From NCBI GenBank assembly GCA_034114085.1, contig JAXEWB010000090.1, forward strand, positions 13,596-77,595: a DNA stretch of 64,000 nt, written 5' to 3'. Source of the stretch: Spiro-02 sp034114085. GTDB taxonomy: Bacteria; Spirochaetota; Spirochaetia; Sphaerochaetales; Sphaerochaetaceae. This document shows positions 16,553-23,902 of this stretch, piece after piece. Under the pieces are notes generated by a model, which saw nothing but the letters and a program-made list of their open reading frames with translations, searched no databases and had not been told where the DNA came from. Both the position numbers and the translations under genes were made by a program. The stretch's first letter is position 1. Every line of letters begins with the position of its first letter.

Positions 16553-17737
16553 TTATAGCCAATCGGCGATATCAATTATCTTTATGCCTTCGTATTGATA
16601 TTCTTCGTGATGCGTTCTAGCTATTATCATTTTTGGATATGCGTCCCTGATTTGCAGGAGAGGACTTACTTCTCTTGAAAAAGTAGATGAGTCGCTTATG
16701 TTATCGGCTACTTGGATGTAAATTTTCTCATTACGTTTTATTGCAACGAAGTCTATTTCCTTCTTGTAGAGTACGCCAACGTACACTTCATATCCGCGGC
16801 GTAGTAATTCCACTGCAACGATATTTTCCAGGACGCGCCCATAATCGAGATTTTTTGTTCCAAGCTTGGCATACCTGAATGTATGATCACTCAAGTAATA
16901 CTTATCATTGGAAGCTAAGTATTTTTTCCCGTTGATGTCGTATCTGCGGATTTTATAAAATGCAAAAGCATTACATAGATACTGGATATATGCGCTAACG
17001 GTTTTGTGATTGATTCTATCCTTGTTGTCTGTCAGTGTTTCGGCAATATTACGGGAAGACGTCAGATTAGATATATCGTCCATAAGAAAATCTGCAATTC
17101 TATCCATCAATTGTGGATTGCGTATCTTATACTTTTGCCTGATATCTCTAACTATCAGTGTGTTGAACACCTCGGCAATGTAATCATATTTTGCTTCAAT
17201 GTCTTTATATAGGTAAGAACCTGACATTCCTCCTTCCTTGAAATAGTTTTCAAACGCAGAATATTTGTCAGTATATTCATAATACTTTAGATATTCTTCA
17301 AACGAGAACGGATACACCTTTATTTCAAAGGTTCTGCCTGTAAACAGCGTCGCGAGGTCCGAGCTTAACAAAAATGCATTGGAACCAGTCAAATAAATAT
17401 CGTATCTCTCTTGAGCGTGCAAGCTATTAATTGTTAATTCAAATTGTGGACACAACTGTACTTCGTCTATCAGAACAAAGTTTTCCTTTCCAGAAACGTA
17501 AGCCTTTTCTATGAAGTCATTCAGCAAATGATGGTCTTTCAAATTCTCAAACTGAGTAAGGTTGAAGTCGATGTGAATTATATTGGCATGTGGCATGACA
17601 GTGCCAATGTAATCCCTTAACGCTTCAAGAAGTTTCGATTTTCCTGAGCGACGGACACCCGTTATAACCTTTATATCGGGCGTTCCTATTGATTTCTTTA
17701 TTTTCTCTATGTAATAGTCACGTTCTATAATCTTCAC
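16553..17737 (-). CDS. AAA ATPase with C-terminal DUF4143-type domain
   Basis: 394 residues. Walker A is GVRRSGKSKLLEAL (about residues 27-40) and the Walker B region is FVLIDEVQLCPQFE. SNAFLLSSDLATLFTGR is the sensor/arginine region typical of this ATPase group, and NLDYGRVLENIVAVELLRRG plus EIDFVAIK belong to the C-terminal DUF4143 nuclease-like domain (E-I-D catalytic-like triad). Members are widespread in anaerobes, often several per genome, with unknown role (suggested link to mobile elements or cell surface). It is a monocistronic unit with its own operator-like promoter upstream. Confidence 0.82.
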   Translation of the reverse strand: MKIIERDYYIEKIKKSIGTPDIKVITGVRRSGKSKLLEALRDYIGTVMPHANIIHIDFNLTQFENLKDHHLLNDFIEKAYVSGKENFVLIDEVQLCPQFELTINSLHAQERYDIYLTGSNAFLLSSDLATLFTGRTFEIKVYPFSFEEYLKYYEYTDKYSAFENYFKEGGMSGSYLYKDIEAKYDYIAEVFNTLIVRDIRQKYKIRNPQLMDRIADFLMDDISNLTSSRNIAETLTDNKDRINHKTVSAYIQYLCNAFAFYKIRRYDINGKKYLASNDKYYLSDHTFRYAKLGTKNLDYGRVLENIVAVELLRRGYEVYVGVLYKKEIDFVAIKRNEKIYIQVADNISDSSTFSREVSPLLQIRDAYPKMIIARTHHEEYQYEGIKIIDIADWL

Positions 17738-17782
17738 CGGAAAGCCCTCCTGTAGATTGATGCCGTTGCGGTTATAGAAAAA

Positions 17783-17832
17783 AGTATATCATATCCGTTT
17801 CCCAAAAGAAAGAATATTTCAGTTTTGGGAAA
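17783..17832 (-). promoter_or_regulatory. Promoter with overlapping inverted-repeat operator for the ATPase gene
   Basis: On the minus strand a TATACT -10 box (17788-17783) lies about 46 bases ahead of the ATPase start. Immediately upstream, TTTCCCAAAA (17798-17807) and TTTTGGGAAA (17823-17832) form a perfect 10-base inverted repeat with a 15-base spacer, covering the -35 position. This is the geometry of a repressor operator. Confidence 0.5.
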
Positions 17833-18564
17833 TAGGGCTGTTGGCAAATAAGATTTACTTCGGAAGGTTCTTATTCGCAGGTCTTTTATTTCTCTGAAGA
17901 AATCTTCCTTGTTCAAGCATGAAAGTGGTTTTCAAGGATGGAAGAAAAACAAGGATGTACTGGAGCAGATTCAAATGGAAATCGGACTGAGCCGATTATC
18001 TACGTAAGCAAGAAATGAGAATAAAAGAGATTTGGTGACATCTTCGCAGTCGGAATTGATACAATCTCACACCTCTGAAACGCTCATTTTTCATTGAAAT
18101 TTGAGGGATTTTGCTATTTTCAGGTCATCATCCCCAAACTTGAGTCTTTCCGCATTCCATCCGGCTAATCCGAAAACGAAACCCCAGAAACACATTGAAC
18201 TTTTCGATAGGATGAGAAGCGGACAGGAAGAATTGGGGGAAAACCAACAGAACCCTTTACTGGGCATACGAGGGCTCAACTCGTTTTTCTGTGGGGTGCT
18301 GATTTGGGATAGCGACGGGAGCTGCCCCATATCTTGAGGAAGAAATACTTCTGGTCTTGGTAGCCGTAGGCGGTTCTTCTGGTGATTCGTGTTGTAGCAA
18401 ACCAAATCTACCAGCTTTCCCATCCTTCTTTCTATTCCCCCGTATTCCTTCGTTCTGACTGCCTGCTCACTGTTTCCCGCATCCCACAGTTTTCCACGTT
18501 GAGCCCTTTTTATCTTGATTAAAATGCTGAAATCCACACGATCATTCTGTTGGTTTTTAGAGTA
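17833..18564. other. Degenerate accessory stretch without a supportable gene
   Basis: About 730 bases. A 148-codon minus-strand frame (18537-18091) crosses it but lacks a ribosome site and family resemblance. A short plus-strand fragment near 17936-17998 (KNKDVLEQIQMEIGLSRL) reads like a protein C-terminus cut off from its body. It is best regarded as eroded genes. Confidence 0.4.
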
Positions 18565-18754
18565 TCAAAGACACCTCGACCTTCGCAGCAAGGCATTCAT
18601 TCTGTATCCTTCGTCTCTGGCCGCCAGTTCAAAAGGCTTTGCGAACAGGGTCGCAACGATTTCCTCGCCCCGCCAGGCGCCGTATTCCTCCAAGAGCCGA
18701 CCGATATCATCCAAAAAATCTCTGCCCATCGTCGCATACGGCAACCCTCAGCAT
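18565..18754 (-). pseudogene. LytTR-type response regulator, receiver-domain fossil
   Basis: ATG 18754 has a good AAGGGGGG ribosome site. The frame reads MLRVAVCDDGQRFF, the start of an AgrA/LytR receiver domain (acidic pair DD present), then stops. Removing one T from the T6 run around 18715 restores FLDDIGRLLEEYGAWRGEE, then LFAKPFELAARDEG, exactly as in these regulators. After about 55 residues homology ends and the frame closes at 18565. Both a frameshift and a 3' truncation are therefore present, and the effector LytTR domain is missing. Confidence 0.7.
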
Positions 18755-18883
18755 GATCGCCCCCCTTTGTTTCGCTATTCAAACACTAAACTCCAGCTTT
18801 TTGCTTTGTTTTTTTCGTTCTTCCGACTGCTTCTTCCGTGACCGACGATGGACGCTCGATCGCAGAAAGGGGAAAGGTTTGTT

Positions 18884-19666
18884 TTAGGCCACAAAGACCG
18901 TGATGTTCCGGTTTCGAAGCTTCTCGACGACTTCCTTTGGGGTTTCGGAATCGGTGACAAGGATATCGATTTCGTTTAAACCGAAAGCAAGGCTGAATGC
19001 CTTGCGGCCGAATTTCATGTGATCGATTATGAGGATTTTTTCCCTTGCGTGGGCGATGGCTTTCTTTTTGAAGCTTGCTTCGCTCGGCAGTGCCGTATAG
19101 CACCCAATGTCAGGGTCAACTCCGGAGACTCCGATGATACATTTGTCCACATAGTACTTGCCAAGGTGCTCCTCGGCGTCCGGCCCGAGGGTCTGGTGCG
19201 TATCGCGTCTCAGTTCCCCTCCGATTTGAATGATGTTGTTGGTTTCGTTTGCCAAAAGGATATCCGCAATATCGGGAGAATTTGTGACGAAGAGCATGTT
19301 CTGCCGATCTTTGATTAAGGGGGCAAGAGTCTGTGTTGTGCTTCCTCCGTCGATGATGACACTTTCGTTGTCTTTGACAAGACCGGCTGTGAAAGCGGCT
19401 ATTCTTTGCTTGAACTCCTTGTTTTTTTCCAGCCTGTCATTGAGCGCGGAAGTCTGCCAGACCGCTCTTTTCTGCTCGACCAAGATTGCGCCGCCATGGG
19501 TTCTGATGATGAGTTTCGCTTTTTCCAACGCAATCAGATCTCTTCTGATCATCGTTTCGGAAGCATTGAAGACCCTTGAAAGCAGTACGACGTCCGTCTT
19601 GGGGTTTTTCGTTATGTATTCAAGAATTCGGTTGCGTCTGTCGTGAATAAGTGTTTGGTTTGCCAT
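18884..19666 (-). CDS. DeoR-family transcriptional regulator
   Basis: 260 residues from ATG 19666 (MANQTLIHDRRNRILEYITK); the longer frame from 19714 adds a non-homologous leader. The N-terminal HTH contains LLSRVFNASETMIRRDLIAL and the DeoR hallmark THGGAI. The C-terminal sugar-phosphate-sensing domain (DeoRC) contains IIDGGSTTQTLAPLI, GGELRRDTHQTLGP and ILIIDHMKFGR. These regulators respond to phosphorylated sugars. It is divergent from the aldolase-kinase-ABC operon, which it presumably represses; the inducer is then likely the kinase product or aldolase substrate. Confidence 0.9.
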   Translation of the reverse strand: MANQTLIHDRRNRILEYITKNPKTDVVLLSRVFNASETMIRRDLIALEKAKLIIRTHGGAILVEQKRAVWQTSALNDRLEKNKEFKQRIAAFTAGLVKDNESVIIDGGSTTQTLAPLIKDRQNMLFVTNSPDIADILLANETNNIIQIGGELRRDTHQTLGPDAEEHLGKYYVDKCIIGVSGVDPDIGCYTALPSEASFKKKAIAHAREKILIIDHMKFGRKAFSLAFGLNEIDILVTDSETPKEVVEKLRNRNITVFVA

Positions 19667-19707
19667 GTCCTGATTGTAAAATGGAATCGATGAAAAGGAA
19701 AGAGAAA

Positions 19708-19726
19708 TTTGCATAAAAAATGCAAA
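19708..19726. promoter_or_regulatory. Putative DeoR operator
   Basis: TTTGCAT-N5-ATGCAAA is a perfect inverted repeat in the divergent promoter region between the deoR-type gene and the aldolase gene. A further half site TTGCAAAA lies at about 19741. The position suits repression of both directions. Confidence 0.45.
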
Positions 19727-19832
19727 AAATATTTCTTAAGTTGCAAAATTTTGAAAATATTGGACAGAAAAATGAAAAAATTAGTTTTACAGATGAGAAA
19801 ACTCGTTGTACAGTGTTCTTAAGGAGTCTCAA

Positions 19833-20699
19833 ATGAAACTTGTTTCTGCAAAAGAAATGTTGATTGATGCGTCCAAGGGCCACTATGCAGTCGGACATTT
19901 TAATTTAAACAACATGGAAAGCGTCAGAGCTTTCCTTCTTGCGGCCCAAGAGGTCAAATCCCCAATCATTCTCGGCGTTTCGGGCGGGACCGCAAAATAT
20001 ATGGGCGGATATCGCACGATAGCCCATATGGTCCAGGATTTTGTGGATTTCCTGAAAATCACGGTTCCTGTTGCAACCCATGTCGACCACGGCAAATACA
20101 CCGAAGCTTTGGAAGCCATCGAAAATGGTTTTACTTCCGTGATGTTCGATGGTTCATCCTATCCGATTGAAGAGAATATCGAGAAAACCAAGGAAGTCGT
20201 CCGGCTTGCCCATGCCAAGGGAATCAGTGTGGAAGCCGAAGTCGGCGGAATCGGCGGCGAGGAAGATGGGCATATTTCCAGAGGTGAATGCGCCGATCCG
20301 AATCAGTGCAGAAGGATTGCAGAGTTGGGCGTGGATTTTCTTGCTGCCGGAATCGGAAATATCCACGGAAAATACCCGGCGGATTGGGAAGGTCTTCACT
20401 TTGATCTTCTCGAGCAGATCAAGAAGCAGGTCGGAGACATTCCTCTGGTTCTTCACGGCGGTTCCTGCATCCCGGACGATCAAATCCGAAAGGCAATCTC
20501 TTTGGGCGTGGCAAAGATAAACGTCAACACAGAGTGTCAGATCGCTTTCACCGATGCCACCAAACAGTACTTTTTGGAAAACAAGGATCAAGAGAGCAAA
20601 GGTTTTTTCCCGCGGGCGGTGCTGGCTCCCGGCCTTGAGGCGACAAAGGCTATGTGCATCAAGAAGATGACCCTTTTCGGAAGCACGGGCAAGGCTTGA
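19833..20699 (+). CDS. Class II ketose-bisphosphate aldolase
   Basis: Start at ATG 19833 behind AAGGAG gives 288 residues, the normal length. Zn ligands and active-site motifs are visible: THVDHGKY, AEVGGIGGEEDG, GIGNIHGKYP, LVLHGGSC and INVNTECQ. It cleaves a ketose-1,6-bisphosphate (fructose- or tagatose-type) to dihydroxyacetone phosphate and an aldehyde. The kinase gene starts one base after its stop, so kinase and aldolase probably act consecutively on the imported sugar. Confidence 0.92.
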   Translation: MKLVSAKEMLIDASKGHYAVGHFNLNNMESVRAFLLAAQEVKSPIILGVSGGTAKYMGGYRTIAHMVQDFVDFLKITVPVATHVDHGKYTEALEAIENGFTSVMFDGSSYPIEENIEKTKEVVRLAHAKGISVEAEVGGIGGEEDGHISRGECADPNQCRRIAELGVDFLAAGIGNIHGKYPADWEGLHFDLLEQIKKQVGDIPLVLHGGSCIPDDQIRKAISLGVAKINVNTECQIAFTDATKQYFLENKDQESKGFFPRAVLAPGLEATKAMCIKKMTLFGSTGKA

Positions 20700-20700
20700 A

Positions 20701-21615
20701 ATGTACGAAATCGTCGGCGTGGGACACAGCTGCCTGGATAGGCTCTGCATAGTGGAGAATTATCCGAAAGAAGATGACTCCACCCATATCGTCTCCACCT
20801 CCGTTCAAGGCGGCGGGGCAGTTGCCACTGCCTTGGTCGCTGCATCCCGCCTTGGCATCGGCGCCGCTTTCATCGGAAATATCGGAAATGACGAAGTATC
20901 CGACCGAATCGTCGGTTTCTTCGAAGCGGACGGTGTTTCCACTGCGCTTATGTCAAGAAGGTCCGATTGCCATGGTCTGGAATCGTTTGTGATGGTGAAT
21001 CCCGCGAACGGCTCCAGAACCAAGTTTCCACAAAAAGACGAAAATCCGCCGATTGAATGGAACAGCAAATCGGAAGCGGCGATCAAAGAGGCAAAAGTAC
21101 TGCATCTTGACGGAACCAATTATGCGAACGCCGTCAAAGCGGCGTCGATTGCAAAATCCTGCGGAGTGACTGTTTCTCTGGATGGATGCTCCATGCAGGA
21201 AGACAATCGGAAAAACCGCGAGCTTGCTTCGCTGTCCGATATTCTGATTATGAACCGGAAGTATCCATTGAAGGTCAGCGGAGAGCTTTCTTATGATGAA
21301 GCGCTCCTGAAGATCGCTTCCTGGGGACCAAAAATCGTCGTCTGCACTTTGGGAGAGCAGGGCTCTTTGGCGGTGATCGGCGGAAAAGTCTGCCGGTTCG
21401 AGCCTTACCGCCCGAAGAAAGTGGTTGATACCACGGGCTGCGGAGATGTTTATCACGGAGCGTTCCTTTGTGCGTATGTGTTGGGAATGGATGTCGGTCG
21501 GGCGATTGTCTTCGCGGGCATCGCAGCAGGATTGAAATGTGAAAAACTCGGAGGCAGGGCCGGAATTCCGACAAGGGCGGAAGTTTCGGCTCTGATCGGA
21601 GATTTGGTGATTTGA
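20701..21615 (+). CDS. PfkB-family carbohydrate kinase
   Basis: 304 residues. Signature 1 region: GGGAVATALVAASRLG; signature 2: DTTGCGDVYHGAFLC with the catalytic Asp in GCGD. The N-terminus MYEIVGVGHSCLDRL and the length fit the ribokinase/PfkB fold. It phosphorylates a sugar or sugar-phosphate with ATP. Lying between an aldolase and an importer suggests phosphorylation to the bisphosphate that the aldolase cleaves; if the importer delivers a hexose-phosphate, a 1-phosphofructokinase- or tagatose-6-phosphate-kinase-like activity would fit. Substrate not determinable from sequence. Confidence 0.88.
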   Translation: MYEIVGVGHSCLDRLCIVENYPKEDDSTHIVSTSVQGGGAVATALVAASRLGIGAAFIGNIGNDEVSDRIVGFFEADGVSTALMSRRSDCHGLESFVMVNPANGSRTKFPQKDENPPIEWNSKSEAAIKEAKVLHLDGTNYANAVKAASIAKSCGVTVSLDGCSMQEDNRKNRELASLSDILIMNRKYPLKVSGELSYDEALLKIASWGPKIVVCTLGEQGSLAVIGGKVCRFEPYRPKKVVDTTGCGDVYHGAFLCAYVLGMDVGRAIVFAGIAAGLKCEKLGGRAGIPTRAEVSALIGDLVI

Positions 21616-21661
21616 TTAAGAGCTTAACTACACATTGTGTAGAAAAAAAAAGGAGAAAAAC

Positions 21662-22705
21662 ATGAAGAAAGCACTATGCATCATCCTTATTGCATTGATT
21701 GCCGGCACGGTAATTTTCGCGCAAGGCGCTTCTGAGAAAACTCAGAAAGGCGGCACAGGAGAACTTATTCTCTATACTACGGTCAAGGATGCCCACTATG
21801 ATATCACGATCGGAAAGTTCAACGAACTCTATCCGGACATCAAGGTCTACTCGACCTATGGCGGAGCAGGGGACATGAAAGCCCGAATCCAGGCTGAGTC
21901 TTCCAACCCGCAGGCCGACGCCATGTTCGGCGGTCTTCAGTATGCCGATCTGGGAGCGTACGGCGACTTCTTCGAGACCTACGTCAGCGTCAATGACAAC
22001 AAGATGGCCGATGGATACAAGAACACCTCGGGAAAACTCACGTTCCACGACATTCAGATTCCATGCCTCGTCGTAAATGACGCACTCGAATCCGAGCTCG
22101 GTCTCAAAGTCACAGGTTGGAATTCTCTTCTTGACCCGAAGTTGTACGGAAAAGTCGTCACGGCCAATCCGACGGCCTCTTCCTCCGCCTGGAACAACCT
22201 CCAGTGCCTGCTTACCGACTTCGGCGGCTGGAACAGCGACGCGGCTTGGAATTACATCGCAAAGCTGATGCAGAACGGTCTGGTGGTCGTAAACTCATCC
22301 TCAATCCCCGCCAAGTCAACCTTTGCAGGCGAGTATGTGGTCGGCCTTTCCTATGAGCCGCAGGTTGTGAAAATCATCGACGGCGGAGACAATTCCGCAC
22401 ACATGGTCTTCTGGGAAGAGGGCACGACCAGCGTCGGTTTCGCTTCCGCAGTCATCAAGGGCGCCAAGAACCTTGAAAATGCCAAACTCTTCATCGATTT
22501 CCTCCAGTCCGACGCGGGACAGCAGACCTACCTCGACGCCGCCGCCAGGCCTGCATCGACATCCAGGTTCTCCGGTGGAAGCCCGACGATGGTCGACCTT
22601 GCCACCATCAACGTGAAGGTCGCGGACACCGAAGCTCTTGCGAAGAACAAAGCTGAAATCTGCGACAAGTGGAACACTTATTGGGCTCAGTACGGCAAGA
22701 ACTAA
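21662..22705 (+). CDS. Afu/Fbp-type extracellular solute-binding protein
   Basis: Start at ATG 21662 after AAAGGAGAAA gives 347 residues. Signal peptide MKKALCIILIALIAGTVIFA with mature end QGASEK; no lipobox. The body matches the family-6/AfuA-FbpA group: ELILYTTVKDAHYDITIGKF and NPQADAMFGGLQYADLGAY. The classical iron-binding paired Tyr motif of FbpA is not apparent near the end (GQQTYLDAAARPAS only). Proteins of this group bind Fe(III), phosphonates or sugar phosphates; the aldolase/kinase neighbours favour the last. A terminator-like hairpin follows. Confidence 0.88.
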   Translation: MKKALCIILIALIAGTVIFAQGASEKTQKGGTGELILYTTVKDAHYDITIGKFNELYPDIKVYSTYGGAGDMKARIQAESSNPQADAMFGGLQYADLGAYGDFFETYVSVNDNKMADGYKNTSGKLTFHDIQIPCLVVNDALESELGLKVTGWNSLLDPKLYGKVVTANPTASSSAWNNLQCLLTDFGGWNSDAAWNYIAKLMQNGLVVVNSSSIPAKSTFAGEYVVGLSYEPQVVKIIDGGDNSAHMVFWEEGTTSVGFASAVIKGAKNLENAKLFIDFLQSDAGQQTYLDAAARPASTSRFSGGSPTMVDLATINVKVADTEALAKNKAEICDKWNTYWAQYGKN

Positions 22706-22735
22706 TCACAAGCATTTAAGAATAAAACTTATCAA

Positions 22736-22768
22736 TGTGTCCCTGGGTTCCAGGGGCACAGACTTTTT
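22736..22768 (+). terminator. Attenuating terminator inside the ABC operon
   Basis: TGTGTCCCTGG - GTT - CCAGGGGCACA is an 11-bp stem (one G-U pair) with a three-base loop, followed by GACTTTTT. It lies 31 bases after the binding-protein stop and 27 bases before the ATPase start, so it should stop most transcripts and keep binding protein in excess over transporter. Confidence 0.7.
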
Positions 22769-22794
22769 CAAAAAAGCGGAGTGGCAAAAATCAA

Positions 22795-23895
22795 ATGGAC
22801 GTAAGAATCAGAATCAATCATGCAGTTAAAAAATATGGTGACTTTGTCGCCATTCCGGATTTGTCTGTGGAGATACAGCCCGGTGAGTTTTTCACTCTGC
22901 TTGGACCTTCGGGTTGCGGGAAAACGACTTTGCTCAGAATGATTGCGGGATTCAACTCCATCGAAGGGGGCGAGTTTTACTTTTCCGACCGCCTGATCAA
23001 TGATTTGGATCCGGCAAAAAGAAATATCGGGATGGTTTTCCAAAACTATGCCATTTTTCCGCACCTGACCGTCAGAAAAAATGTTGCATTCGGTCTGAAG
23101 AACCGGAAGCTTCCTCCAGACCAGATAAAGCAAAAAACCGAAGAATTCATGGCCTTGATGAAGATTAATGAATATGCCGACCGCCTTCCGGAAAAACTCT
23201 CCGGCGGCCAACAGCAGCGCGTGGCCCTTGCCAGAGCGCTTGCCATCGAACCAGAAGTACTGTTGATGGACGAACCTCTTTCCAACCTTGACGCAAAGCT
23301 GAGAGTAGAAATGAGGAGCGTCATCAAGGAGATTCAGAACCGTTTGAGAATCACCACTGTGTATGTTACCCATGACCAGGAAGAGGCAATGGCTGTTTCG
23401 GACAGAATCGCGGTGATGAATCTCGGCGTCATCCAGCAGATTGGAACCCCCAAGGCCCTGTACCAGAGACCCGCAAACAAGTTCGTCGCAACTTTCATCG
23501 GTCGGACGACATTTTTTGATGCAAAGATTAAGAAGGACAAGACTGTGCGGGCGATCGTGTTTGACAACGGTTACACCGTAAGCATGCCCAACCTTATCGA
23601 CGAAGTCCAAGACGGGCAGAGCGTAGTGGTATCGATCAGACCCGAAGAGCTCGTGATAGAGAATTCTGCGACCGTCGACCATTCCAATTGTCTTGCCGGA
23701 AAGGTGGTATACAGCACTTTCCTGGGTCTGAACACCCACTACATGGTCGAACTCGAAGACGGCAACAGAGTAGAGATCATCCAGGAATCCCAGATCGATG
23801 ACATCATCGAGAACGGGGTCGAAATCAAAATGACAGTCAATGCCGAAAAAATAAACGTATTCACTTCTGACGACGAGAAGTCACTGGTAAAGTGA
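22795..23895 (+). CDS. ABC transporter ATPase, FbpC/PotA type
   Basis: 366 residues from ATG 22795; the frame's earlier ATG at 22735 lies in the terminator hairpin. Walker A GPSGCGKTTLLRM, Q-loop GMVFQNYAIFPHL, signature LSGGQQQRVALARALA, Walker B LLMDEPLSNLDAKL and H-loop VYVTHDQEEAM are all present. A C-terminal TOBE-type regulatory domain (VSIRPEELVI) follows. It energises the fused permease encoded seven bases downstream. Confidence 0.93.
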   Translation: MDVRIRINHAVKKYGDFVAIPDLSVEIQPGEFFTLLGPSGCGKTTLLRMIAGFNSIEGGEFYFSDRLINDLDPAKRNIGMVFQNYAIFPHLTVRKNVAFGLKNRKLPPDQIKQKTEEFMALMKINEYADRLPEKLSGGQQQRVALARALAIEPEVLLMDEPLSNLDAKLRVEMRSVIKEIQNRLRITTVYVTHDQEEAMAVSDRIAVMNLGVIQQIGTPKALYQRPANKFVATFIGRTTFFDAKIKKDKTVRAIVFDNGYTVSMPNLIDEVQDGQSVVVSIRPEELVIENSATVDHSNCLAGKVVYSTFLGLNTHYMVELEDGNRVEIIQESQIDDIIENGVEIKMTVNAEKINVFTSDDEKSLVK

Positions 23896-23902
23896 GGAAG
23901 AA

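Noticed and set aside
18091..18537. 148-codon minus-strand frame in the eroded region
   Set aside because: No ribosome site, odd composition and no recognisable domain; probably chance openness in degenerate sequence.
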